Positions 10,232 to 23,900 of a stretch of 60,000 nucleotides of DNA are shown here, piece after piece (position 1 is the stretch's first letter; every line of letters begins with the position of its first letter). The notes beneath the pieces are model-generated. The model saw nothing but the letters and a program-made list of their open reading frames with translations. It ran no database searches and was not told the DNA's origin. Both the position numbers and the translations under genes were made by a program. Origin of the DNA: Nematostella vectensis (lineage: Eukaryota; Cnidaria; Anthozoa; Actiniaria; Edwardsiidae); contig NC_064035.1 in assembly GCF_932526225.1 (NCBI RefSeq), positions 13,524,566 through 13,584,565 on the forward strand. The letters run 5' to 3'.

Positions 10232-11906
10232 TCAAGCATACGACTCATGACTGCTTGACCGGAAGAGAGAGTCGGTGCGAGGCCGCTTGTTGGAGTACAT
10301 CGCCTCGTATACCGGGTTGGAGAAGTCTACGTTGGTCCAGGCAAAGTCGCTATTACTCTCCATGTCTGAGAGCAGCGCGGTTGTGGAGGAGGTGGTGCTT
10401 GGGTGGACCAACGTGTCGTACACTGGGTTACTGAAATTGTTCGTCTGCGGGAAAAATTCAATACTTGTTAATAACTAAATTGGCCATATTAGCATTCGAT
10501 CGACATAATCAAGATGTGGTCCAGTACATCACATACCTAAAAAAAAAGTAATTTGTCATTGGGTCACTAATAGAAGGAGTTTTGTTTACGGGAGTCATCG
10601 TCGAACCATCATTTTTAAGAGCGGTACGCAAATACAAGCACAAACGAAAGAGCAACGCAAGCAGGCATGTGTCAAACAAAAGCGCAAGACACCAAGCAGA
10701 TACTTTACGCTTGCGGTAAATTCCCAAGGAAGCTTTCTTGCGCTTGCGCACCAGAGAGATACTTGCGCTGCGCTGATAACCTTTATTGACAACAGTTTTC
10801 TAACAGCCCTAGATTCCATCCCAATAACAACCACCTTTCATATCTTCCTCACCCACCATTCCAGAGCCTAACTTCCCACATTCTCATGTGATGACCTCTC
10901 AAGATCAAAATCCCTTCCGAATCCTGGTCCTCTCACCTCGATCCCGATCATAACCTGGCCCTATCCTAATTCCCTCTCGATCCCTTCAAGATCCATTCTC
11001 GATCTAATCCCGATCCCATCTCGATCTATTCCCAATCCAATCTCGATCCCTTCCCGATTCTCTTCGATCCTTGCCCCAGGTCAAAGTACCTTATCAGAGT
11101 CGTTCCAGGAGGTCACGTGTGCGTTGAAGACGGATTCGTTATCCTCGTGCATTTCCTCGTACATAAAGGACGGGTTGCCCACTTGGACGCTCATGCCGCA
11201 GTAATGCTTTGGCTGCATGCTACAAGTCAACACAAGTATCATAGAAGCTTATTCCTTCACTAAATCACTGATGCCACAAGCCAACATAAGTATTTTGCTC
11301 AGATTTATGGCTATTTTTAGTAGTGCTTCGTTTGAACGCTGTTTCTTACTTCAACGGTAATGCCTGGTGAACACTAGTGATACCACACTAGTGACAACGA
11401 CATGACATAGGCACGTGCACTGTTATGTTCATATGTTCAAGTGTGAATGGTTCGATATAAAGACATAAGCCCGACATAACGACATGGTCATTATGTCAAA
11501 GAGTGCGCACGCCTATGTGGTTATGTCACTAGTTTGCACCAGGCAAACTCAAAACATTTTTACCACTGTAAAATTATCGTTATGCCTAAACTAATGCTTG
11601 ATATTGAACTATGTAAAGTTCATTAACAAAAAAACTATGTTGGACAGGCTTGTGGACAGTACACTATTTGTTGAGCTTAATCTTTCACTTCGGTACTACA
11701 TTTTTATATCAAGCAAATTCCGATATAATAGAAAGTTAAACGTAATAATGGATGCTTTGTGTTGTTTATGTGTACCACTTCATCGCGTCTGTTAATAATT
11801 TAACTAAAAACGTACGGGCCTCGCCGCCTGCAGTACAATAATATGGCACACGAGAGAAGCACAAGTCCCGCCATCACCACTGGAACGGCAATCTCGGCTA
11901 CGGCTC
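10232..11906 (-). CDS. LRP1: LRP1 membrane span and cytoplasmic tail
   Basis: Exons 11816-11906, 11090-11219 and 10232-10444. The first encodes the membrane span ([20 protein letters not shown]) ended by CRRR. The second begins [20 protein letters not shown]; it aligns with the membrane-proximal NPxY region of LRP1, but here the motif is NPSF. The last exon starts [12 protein letters not shown], like the distal LRP1 motif, and contains a second copy, [11 protein letters not shown], before ending HESYA and stop. NPxY motifs recruit PTB-domain adaptors and drive endocytosis. The tail therefore has two intact NPVY sites plus one altered site. Confidence 0.93.
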
Positions 11907-14900
11907 CTAAAGGACCAACACATCGTTAAACACATAGAACACCAGAAATAAACTGTATTCGCTAAAACCTGTTAAAATCCTAATCACGTGTGAAAGGTCT
12001 TACCATCAGAGCCTGTGTGGCCGAGGACGTCAGGTTGACCCGAGCAGACGTCTGCGATTCGGTTATCGCTACAAAGGCAGTACGGGCGGTTAGTGGTGCT
12101 GTTCACCAAGCATCTGCCGTCCGGCGAACACCCAGAATATTTCAAGCAAGGGTCACGTGAGCATCCGGGGCCTGACGTGTATGTGTAACCTGACGGACAC
12201 CTGTAATCAAGCATAAGGGATTTTAATGACAGGCTACCGAATTAAAAAGGATAGCAGTGTATTATTCCGTCCACATATTCATCCATTGTTATGAGATAAG
12301 GAAGCACAACTTCGACCGGAATATCTCCGGCACGAAGTAGGAGAAGAGCAAGAGCAAAAGAAATAAAGGGAAGCAATGGATGAGATCAACTCGGCTGAAC
12401 TGGGCGGTGGGAGGGTACGACGAAAGGTCCGAAGCTCCTTTCTTGCTAAAAACGAAGTGCTCGAAGCGTGCTTTAGTTAAATATAAACCCATAGCCAATA
12501 AGGAGCCTTGCTTTTTGTTTTATATGCGTCAAGTTCCATTTCCGTGAAATGCACTTACACACAAGTGATGTCGCTGTCTCTTATTAAACATTCGCCACCA
12601 TAGTAGCTGCAATGTAGAGTGGAACATGTGATCTCACAGCTGACGCCAGACGTACCCTGTACGCATCTAAAGGGACGAACAACATGACATACTAGCCTTA
12701 CACAAGAGCCAACAAAACTACCAACAGTTGCTCGTAATACTGCACTAATTGAAGCTTGAGTTTCACAGACTTAAGCGTTCTTTGGGTACCGAAACTCGGG
12801 CTTCGAGGACCCTGTGACATACTCAGTTTGTGAGAGTCCACGTTGAGACATGAGGCATAGTGATATATTGACATAACAACATAACGTAAGAGACGTAAAG
12901 ATATAACAAAAGCCATAGTTATTAATAAGTGCATCTTAATAAGCGTTCGGTCACCGCCTATTTTGATAAAATTATCTGACTGAATTGACATCTTCATCAA
13001 AATGGCATTACCTGCACCGCGGTTTCCCATTTCTGAGCTCGCACACGCCGTCGTTAACACATGAGATGGTTTCACATGGATTTACAGGAGTGATGGGAGG
13101 CGTACCGGAGGGAAAAGGCGTGGAGGGTATGACCCGAGACTCACACGTGGCCCCGGTAAACCCTTCTGGACACCTAAACCGCAGGGAGCAAAGTAAGAAA
13201 GGCATGTGTTTCAGTTAAGCCAATATCAATAACAAGAAAAGATTGAAAACGAAGCGTCACACTCGCACGCTTTCCCTGTTGATCCTTGATGGCAACAGCA
13301 CACACATTTCAAACCAAAATGTAAATGTTAATCGGGATTAAAACTTTGCCTTTCTACTGCGCTCCTCTTTTGACATATGCTATGGCGCAACGCAAACAAT
13401 GCTAAACTGAAACGAAACTTACTCGCACTTAGCCGTGCCCGCGATCATCAAGCAAGTCCCAGGCCCGCATGCATGCAGGCTACACGCGGGAGGAGGTCTG
13501 GGGAAGGTGGTCGCTGAAATTTCAATTATCAGATTTTAGCATCATCTCAAGATAAGGGGATTTGTAATTGGCAGACATTACCTGATGTGCAGGGTTGGAC
13601 GGAATTGTCGTCACCATCTGGGCATGCGCATATCGCACGTCCGCCAACAGAAAGGCACAGATGCGAGCACTTGCCATTTGCAATAGTGCAAGGATTGATG
13701 TCACCTGAAGAAAAATGTAGAAATTAATAGGAAGCCTTGCCGTACAAACGATCATGTTATGACGCGACAACAATTAATTTGCCTTATTGTAGACACCTTT
13801 TTCAAATAAGGTTGCACTAGGATAATTTGTGTATCGTAACCCGCAGTGCTTCATGGATATCAAGTAAATAAGCAAATAAAATACAAATCCAGGTTTCAAA
13901 AGCCGTAGAATTTTTGTTTATGTTCTTATGATTATTCACATGACTTTCAGATACAAGATTCAGCCGTTTATAAGCTACCAATGAACCACCGCGGGTTCTC
14001 GGGTGCAATTTTTTTTTAAAAGTTGTATATTACGGTCGGAAACTACATAGGAAGCCTTGTACTACAAACGATCTATCATGTCAGGCCGCGAAAATGATTA
14101 GTTTCGGCTTGGCTTATCAAAATAATCTATTATGCTAGGAATACTCCTGAAAAAATCCGGTCCTTGTCTAAACAAAAATACATATCAACGGTGGCTTCTA
14201 GTAACCCTTGTTTTTGCAAGTGTTATCTGATTTAAAAGTTAAACAAATCCTCTACATTTCTCGACACCTTAACCGTATAGACATGACGTAAAAACATGAC
14301 GTGACGCTTCAAATAAGCCCATTTCACATCGAATAAGGCGGAGGATTTCTCTGAGTAATTAGTAATTTATAGCAAACAAAATATCAAGTGCGACTTTTTT
14401 TAAATTGATGCGACTTTTTGTAAAGTGTCATTGAAATTTGAGCTTTTCGTCCCTGAGAAAACAGGGCAATGATGATCAAGGAAAAAAATATTTGAAAAGC
14501 CAAAATCTGGTTATGTGCACTTCGGCCTCACGTTATTTTTGTTTTAAAAATCAGTCCGTAATACAAGGAACCTATAGCCACTGAAGAAATTGTGTCTTCT
14601 TTCTCTATCTGAAACCGTCAACCGTATATCGTATGAAAGCGATGATAAAAGGTACGTGAAAGGGAAAGATACATTAATCATGCACAAATTCAAGCTCATC
14701 AGCAGGGCAGATATCGTTAACAAGCGCAACTCACGTTTTGGAAGTCTTTGCAGTTGAGATTGTACAATAGCCAGGGGCATCGCACGGCCAACACCCTGAA
14801 GCAGAACATGAGGAGAGCCACGCCCAAGTTTATCCATCCTATAGACAGTCCCATTACGCAATCCGCTGACGTACAACCAGTCTCCCTGTACTGCCAAGGA

Positions 14901-17900
14901 GTACGGCTGCATGAGGCCGCTCCATACAGTCCGCCGTCCATTCCCGTCAAGTCCGATAGCGTCTATCCGTCCGGTGCGTGTGTCCGCCCAGTACAATACA
15001 TCCGAGGTGTGGTCAATGGCCAGGCCAGCTGGAGATATCAGCTCAGAGGTGACAAGGGAGCGGGGGTCAGCGCCATCAAGGGCACTACTCATGACCTTTG
15101 GGCTGTAGCCTCCATCAGTCCAGAAAATACGTCTTGGAAGGAGTAGGAAAAAAAAGATAACGATTAATAGGATCACAAGTAGGAGTAGGAGAGGGATAAC
15201 GATCAATACGTCTTAGAAGGGGTAGGAAAAAAAAAAGATAACGATTAATAGGATCACAAGTAGGAGTAGGAGAGGGATAACGATCAATACGTCTTAGAAG
15301 GGGTAGGAAAAAAAAAGATAACGATTAATAGGATCACAAGTAGGAGTAGGAGAGGGATAACGATCAATACGTCTTAGAAGGGGTAGGTAAATAAAAAGAT
15401 AACGATTAATAGGATCACAAGTAGGAGTAGGAGAGGGATAACGATCAATACGTCTTAGAAGGGGTAGGAAAAAAAAAGATAACGCTTAATAGGATCACAA
15501 GTAGGAGTAGGAGAGGGATAACGATCAATACGTCTTAGAAGGGGTAGGAAAAAAAAGATAACGATTAATAGGATCACAAGTAGGAGTAGGAGAGGGATAA
15601 CGATCAATACGTCTTAGAAGGGGTAGGAAAAGGATAACGATTAATACGTTTTAGAAGGAGAAGAAAAAAGATAACTATTAAATCGTCTTAGAAGAAGTAG
15701 GAAAAGGTTATAAATAGGAGGGCAAAATACGTCTTAGAAGAAGTAGGATTTTTTTTCGATAAATAGGAGGGAAAATAATATAAATACGTTTTAGGAAAAG
15801 TGGGTAAATAGTTAAAGATTAATATGTCTTGGAAGAAGTAGGGAAAGGTTAATCATAAATAGGAGGGTAGCCATGGTTTTCGAAACAGCTTAGGCTAAAA
15901 TGCATCATTCGTAGCACAATTTGATAATAATAAGAACAATTCTAGTAAAAAGATAATTCAATGAATTGTGGAATGCACATGGGTCGACTCACCCCGAGAT
16001 CGGGTCCACAGCAATACCGGCAGGTTGATCAAGCCCACTTGAGACCACAGTACGGCGATAACGGCCATCAGCGGTGGCCACCATGATAGCGTGCGCGGTA
16101 CTGTCAATAAAGTAGATATTCTTGGCGACCCAGTCTATGGCGATTGCGCGGACGCTGACGGCCGGGAAGTCGATGGTTTGAACTAGGGCTGGGCCTGGCG
16201 CGTCACGACGAGCTCGTTCTGACGAGGACGCAAGTAAAGTGCCTGGTGAGAAGTAAGAGACACATTCGTGAGAGATTCTATGACTAATGACGTGAGTAAA
16301 GTGCCTGGTGAGAAGTAAGAGACACATTCGTGAGAGATTCTATGACTAAGGACGTGAGTAAAGTGCCTGGTGAGAAGTAAGAGACACAGTCGTGAGAGAT
16401 TCTTTGACTAAGGACGTGAGTAAAGTGCCTGGTGAGAAGTAAGAGACACATTCGTGAGAGATTCTATGACTAATGACGTGAGTAAAGTGCCTGGTGAGAA
16501 GTAAGAGACACATTCGTGAGAGATTCTATGACTAGAAAGACTACAAACAAGCTGTAGATTAACTTAGTGCTCTGCGTAGGCGATGAGGAATCGGGGAAAT
16601 AAATAAACACAATAGGTATGTTGTACGTCTCTGTATAGACAGATAAGTTTTGATGACGTTTCGAGCATTAGCCCTTTGTCGAAGCAAAATAACCTTGTGA
16701 GAACCGTGGTGCTATTAGAGAAGACCACGTCAAAAGCTTAAACACATCTAATCACCCCTATTACCAGCTTATAAAATTCCAGTCCCTCTTCTCGTCGCTT
16801 CTAAACGCACATTTGACCAAAACATTGAATGAAAGTGGAGCAAGTTTCCATATTCGGTCATGGTCACAACAATGGCATTCTGTAGAACCTATTGCATGTT
16901 AGCCGTGTAATTTAGTATGACGATATTCATACTCGTCTACATACCAGGAAGTCTGGCTCGCTTGATGGTGCCATGACGAGAGTCAGTCCAGTAAACCAGC
17001 TCTTCGGCCAGTAGGTAAGCCAGCGAGCCCACGTTCACCTGGTCAAGAACAGCGGCCTCATAAGCACCAGCAGTGCTATTGGTCAGCTGGAGCTGCCGTA
17101 TTTCTCCACCGATAGGAACAAGCAGGTCGGGCAGCGTGCCTGGAACCGAGAGCAACACATAAGTTTGTATTTAGGAATTACTGTATTAGGGCCGATCCAT
17201 ATGTTTCACTTCTGCCGTGTCGAACCTAATTGTTTGGATAAGGCACACGAAGAGTTAGAGGTCTGAACCAATAAGTTCGGCACGATATGAATTGGGCCTT
17301 TTACTTGTCACGGTAGGAGAGCGACGAATGAATCATTGCACGGCAGGAGCGCGATGTATGGATTAGGAACCTTTATTCTAATTCAATACTTCGGTGAGAA
17401 TTGCACCTTACTGACACGACTCACGGATAATTACGGACTTTCATAACCTTTCGGATATTAACGGCACGGTACGTTTTCATAACCACCGGCAAGAAACAAG
17501 ACGTTACTAAGACACGTAACCTTTCAAATACCGGAACAAAAACCTTAATTTAAACAAAAAGTTACACATACATGGTACCTTGCAAAACACGTGACCTTAC
17601 CGGCAGCCTTGCAGGAACCGGATGTTAACACATAGCCCTCATGGCAGACGCACTTGAAACTCCCGCGAGTGTTAATACACCGCTGACTGCAAACGCCAAA
17701 GTGCAAGCACTCGTTGACGTCTTCGCACTTGTTGGTGAAAGGTTTAAGCTCGAACCCAGGCCAGCAGGAGCAAATCACGTGACTATCGCGTTCCGTGCAG
17801 TTCTGAGAACACCCGCCATTGTTTACAGCGCATGTGCGGTTAGTAGATGCTAAAAGGGACAAGTGAGATAATCCAAAACAATGGTGTGAAATGTCGTAGA

Positions 17901-20900
17901 CATTCAACACTTTGAATGCAGCGTGTAAATGCAATCTCTTACATGATCAAACAGCGGCATTTTATCCTTGTATAGAACTTTAGATGATTAATAAAATAGT
18001 ATATACAATGCTTTCATAGCGCTTATACCTCAATCATTCCCCTATATCTCAAGTCGCTTGCTAGCTCCCTGTTTATATTTTTCAATTACTCACGGCATTG
18101 CAGTTCGTCTGAAATGTCGCCACAGTCGTCGTTTGAGTCACAGACAGCTCTCACAGGCACGCAACGCCTGTTGAGGCACTTGAACTGATCCTTGCGGCAC
18201 GCTACACGTGCTGGACACGACCTGTACGGGGCCTCGTCTGATTTGTCAGTGCAATGGTATACACCATCACACACATTCCACTTTGGGATGCACTTGTTGT
18301 TATCACAGCGAAAGTGACTATTACGGCATATACTGTACCCTGTGGACATATAGTGTCAGTCTATCACAGTAGAACTGACAATTTCGACACACACTGTACC
18401 CCAAAGAAACTTATTCTGATGTTGAATATCACAGAACTGGGGCCAGTTTCTGAAAAGCTGATTAGCGCTAACCCAGGGTTGAATTTGCCCTAACACCACG
18501 TTTAAATTTTTACCCGCGGATTAGTTCCGTTCCCGAAACGCTGGTTAGCGCTTTCTCTGGGTTAGTTTGGAGGTAAAATCTAACCCTTCTCGCGAGGTGG
18601 GCTAACTCGCTAACCTACGGTTTAGTTGGCGTAACACAGGCCTGCCAAACTTTGTAGTAGAACTAAAGTTTCATGCCGACAAAAATGACGTTACACAAAA
18701 ACATGTCCCTACAATGTCCTAACATTTCTCTTTGTTATGCGGCCTTCGTTGCGATGCTGACTCGAAAATGGTGCTGGGACAGACAGAAAGTTACATGAAA
18801 TTTATACTTGAAATGAATCTAGTGTCACGCACCAGCTCCAATCCTGCAAAGGACATTTTTTGGCAATGAAATGGAGGTAATTACAATAAACCACCAAAGG
18901 TAAATTTGAGTTGCTCTCTATTGATCTACTGGGTATCCCGAATATTTTTCGTAAAACCAGTTTTTCACTCGCTTAATCCAGGGTCAGTAAATCGGGGAAT
19001 TACTTGGCTTTCGGGAACGGTGAGTTATCCGTAGGTTAGCTAACCTACAATTAGCGAATCTTAACCCGGGATTAGGCACTGATCTAGGGTTAAGTTAATC
19101 GGCCTTTCAGGAACCAGCCGCTGACTATTACAGCATATACAGTAATATACAGTAACACGCTTAATTAAAATTATTTTAAATAGTACTCTCAAACCTGCTG
19201 TGCATAGTAGCCGATATAACTTACCGCAGAGTAACCGATATAACTTACTGCAGAGTAACCGATATAACTTACTGCAGAGTAACCGATATAACTTACTGCA
19301 GAGTAACCGATATAACTTACTGCAGAGTAACCGATATAACTTACTGCAGAGTAACCGGAGCTCGTCGCTGTAGTCGCCACAGTCATCCATGTCATCGCAC
19401 AGCCAGCGGCGATCGACACACACGTGATTGATGCACTGATACAAGCGCTGCGGACACCACCGGTGGCCTGGGTAGAGTGGAGGGCATTCTGCAGAAAATG
19501 TACGTGAGGTACGCATTACTCGTTGCCTTCAGTCTGTGTGCTATATACTTCAATTTGCCTTTTATTTTTGGTTCGGCAATTTTGGGATTTTACACATCGT
19601 ATTATGAGTCCATATATGCGTTCTACAGGTGAGACACTAAATCTCTAAAGCTGCAAAAAGATCCTAGACTCTCCTCCTTGCTCACTTAAAAGCGTGGTAA
19701 ATTTCTCCCATTACACTACCTGAACCTTTCTCGTCCGATGCATCGGCACAGTCCATCATGCCGTCGCATTTCCACGCGCGTGCAATACAATGGCCATCGT
19801 CGCAGCGGAATTGACCATCTGCGCAAGTTCGGTTTATACACTGCTGTTCGTCGGAGCCATCTCCACAGTCGTTCACGTGATCACAGACCCAGCTGGCGCT
19901 GATGCATCGACCGGAATCGCATCTTAAACACAATACCAAAAGTAAAAAACGTATTTTTTTACTGTTTTCACTACCTTTATCAAGCAAGCAGAAAATCCGT
20001 TAATGGGATCGAGGCACCCTTTGGTAGCGGCTACACTAGTCACGGAAAGATGATGTTCAAAACAACAGAGCTTCAGTGCACGCCAATACCTTAACAATAA
20101 CCGACACTGATGAGCTCGATAGATCATTTCATGAAATGAATTTGGATGGTCTGAATGTTCTGACACTTATTTGAACTCATACTGCTCTGGTTGGATTGTA
20201 TTCTACTTTCAGAGCTATAATTCTAGCACAAATTGTCTTTATGTTCCCTAGAAGAAGCTCTATAGCAAGAAAGTCACTATTCGCACATAATCTTACGCCG
20301 AATCCCACACTCCAGGAAAGTATATAGTCTATTTCTGCAGTTAACATGTGCACATGGAATTTTACAAGCAAGAAATGCAGTATGGATAGGTCTTTCTTCG
20401 TCTGTGAAAATTTGTAACATTTGCTCGCCGATTTCGTCCGCCACCTTGGATCTGTATTCTGCAAGTCATTTTTTTCCCGTCTACGCTTCAGGATTCCTGT
20501 GGATGTCCCCGCAACAGCAAATACCGAATGAATAAATTGCTTTCATTTTGCCGCTAAAAGCCGGGACGCGCGTCTGCCACTCAAATTGTCACGTGATTTC
20601 TTAGTGCCATTCCTGCGAAGGTGCAATTCTCAACCTCCCTATCTTAATGTAGACCATAAAACTCTAAGTGGAAGCATAGTCTGTGTGAAGTACATCATAA
20701 TTTTTGTGCCCTTTGCGTCACTATCACTTATATTACTTCTGCTTTCTGACGATATCCACTTACCTATACTGATGCTTGGCGCACTGCTTTGGCGGGCAGC
20801 CTTCTTCGTCGCTTCCATCGTTGCAGTCACTCTCACCATCACATTTCCATTGATTGGGGATACAACGCCTATCCGAGTAACACCGAAACGTCTCCGCGGA

Positions 20901-23900
20901 ACACGTCATCGCTGTGGGAATAAAGTATTTGAGAGAGGTGTAAAGTCACACGATACATTTCACTATTGCCCATCACCGAATGGTTACGACCAGACAAGAC
21001 GTAAAAATCATTCAAAAGAGACGACAACAACCTATCAGCTTACAAGCAATTACAGGGTTGAAGGTGTCAGTTCACTTATGACTTACACTATTTAATAAAT
21101 GCATATAACTCAATTTATGATATTATGTGTGTTATTTAATACATTTACCAAAAAATACCGCATTTGCTCCAATAGGTGCCTCCCCTAACAAGCGCCGCGC
21201 TTATGAGATAAAAACTAAATGAGTGCTGCGGCGGTTATTCGGGAAATTACGGTAACTAAGGCTTTTATGATATATTTTGCGTGATTTTCAATGAATATAT
21301 GTTGTATAAATATTATAATTATGTATGTATGTTTTTAATACATGTATACAATCCAAAGAAGGATGAGAAATGATAAACTCTAGGTTTTTATTATTAATTG
21401 AATAAATTTAATAAAGGCTGTGAAATTATTACAGTAATGTACACCCTGTGTTTGGAACAAAAAATCACTTGATACTGACCAGTACACTGTGCAGAATTCT
21501 CATCAGATCCGTCCTCACAATCAGACTCGCCGTCACATCGCCACTCACTCGGAATGCATCGGCGTCCCGTCGCACAGCGAGCCTGTCCAGCGGGACACGT
21601 CACGTGACACTCGCCTGCCTTCTCATCGCTAGAGTCGCCGCAGTCGTTATCGCCGTCACACAACCAATCACGTGATATACAGCGGCCTGATGGGCACCTG
21701 AACTGGTCAGCGGTGCAAGTGGTCACGTGACAGTTACGCTCGTCTGAGCCATCACGACAGTCGTCGATGCCATCGCACACGCGGCTGCGGTACACGCAGC
21801 GGAAGTTATCGCAGCGGAAGTGGTAAGGCGCGCATTGGTTGACCGAGCCACAGTTAGATTCGTCATCTCCCGCCGGGCATGATGGGATACCGTCGCATAC
21901 CTCAAGGACAGATATGCACTTGCGGTTATCAGCACACTGGTAGGTCCCTGTGAATAAAAGTTAACATAAGTCCTAAGGGGTCCAGGGTAACAGGTACCGT
22001 GAGTCCTAAGGAAGTTTCAAACTTACACTTTTGCAGGCTTGAATATATTCTTTCAACGGTAACGATAAACCAAGGCAATAAAGTCCAAGGTACATAAGGT
22101 TAATAAAGGCTAATATTTTTTTTGTTTTAAATAGCAAACGAATGGACTTTGCAGCGTTTAACAGTCCAGCATAATGTCATTTCTATATATTTTCCAAAAG
22201 AATTATGGTAATGAAGGAATGAAGCAAGAACAAAAAAATTTAAATCCTCTTACGTTAACAAAACTTACCCGGCTTGCAGACGCGCACAGGACAAGAATCA
22301 GGTTCATCACTGCCGTCCCCACAGTCATCCTCGCCATCGCACCGCCACAGACGTGATATACACCGGTAGTTATCGCACATAAAGTCATTATTGGTGCAGT
22401 TCTCAAGGCATGTCTGCCTGTCGTTCGCAAGGTGCATGTTGTCTGCGCATGCGCAGCGATGGTTTCCCTGTGGTGTCAACAAGCAGAGTCCCGTACACAC
22501 GTGCTTAAAGCATGGGTTTGACTGGGGTATAGGCTGTTGGCTCGGATGGACTACCTGTGGAATACGGCAGAATGCTTTGATGAGGCATTGTGGGACGTAG
22601 GGTCTGGCTCCTAGCGAGGTCATCACATCAGGTCTAATCTATGACAGTCACAGTTGCGCAACTCTATGCCATGCAACTCAAGAGACGGGGACACTTTTGT
22701 GTACCTGTATGTGAGGCAACTCGAGAAATGGTTGCGCCGTTGCCTACCTATATGCCAAACAACTCGAGAGATGGTCGCACCGTTGCCTACCTATATGCCA
22801 AACAACTCGAGAGATGGTCGCACAGTTGTGTACCTGTATGCCGTGTAACTTGTAGTACGCGTTTAGTAGCTGCACCCTGTTCTGTCCGGTCCACTTGTTT
22901 GCACGTGATATGCTGTGCTGACGCCAGTCGGTCCAGTATACCTCATCCTCGTACACCGTAACACCAAATGGGTGTGGCGCGTGGAGCAGGGCCAGCTGTT
23001 GGCGTCCGGTCCCGTCCGGGTTCGCGAACTCGACCACATCCCGCTTAGCATCCACCCAGAAGAGCTTGCGTGTGATTCGACACATAGTAAGTCCGTTAGG
23101 CCAAGCTAATTTTGACTCAACAATGCGCTGTGGCGAGGACCCGTCCAGGCCCACCCGACCGATGTGTGGCTGACGACCCCAGTCTGTGTAGTAAAGGAAC
23201 CCTGTGGGGGTACAATTGAATTGGAGGTAAGTGGACGGCTGGCAGCCTAAGGGGTACAATTCAACTGGAGGTTAGTGGAAGGCTGGTACCCTATGGGGTA
23301 CCATTGAATTGGAGGTTAGTGGACGGCTAGCACCCTATGGGGTACCATTGAATTGGAGGTAAGTGGACGGCTAGCACCCTATGGGGTACCATTGAATTGG
23401 AGGTTAGTGGATGGCTAGCACCCTATGGGGTACCATTGAATTGGAGGTTAGTGGACGGCTGGCATAAGGAACCCTATGGGGTACTATTGAATTGGAGGTT
23501 AGTGGAAGGCTGGCGCCCTATGGGGTAATATTCAACTGGAGGTTAGTGGAAGGCTAGCATAAGGGACCCTATGGGGTACAACTCAAATAACTATCAAGGC
23601 AAAAACTAAAATCTTTGAGAGTAGAAAAGCGGACAGTACTGGGTAAAAGTGAACACAAAAGCAGAAGCACTAATCGAAATATTACTGGTGCACTATTTTA
23701 AACGGTTTTATCCGACAGTACAAACCTTGTGAAGGGTCGACCACAAGAGCCCGCGGTTCACCTAAATTATCGAGCAGTGTTTTCATATGTCGGCCTGTCA
23801 GTGTGGATACCATGATCTTGTCCTGGACACGGTCACTGAAATACAAGTTCCTGGCCACCCAGTCCACGGCGATACCCTCTGGTGTCACCACCCCTGCCTG

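Noticed and set aside
20586-21095. 169-residue open frame on the + strand
   Set aside because: It overlaps the antisense of LDLa exon 20764-20911 and its introns; no domain is recognisable.
22555-22626. N-terminal extension of the EGF exon beyond 22554
   Set aside because: The frame stays open to 22626, but the acceptor CCGTATTCCACAG at 22555 gives the expected phase 0 and the usual LRP junction [12 protein letters not shown].
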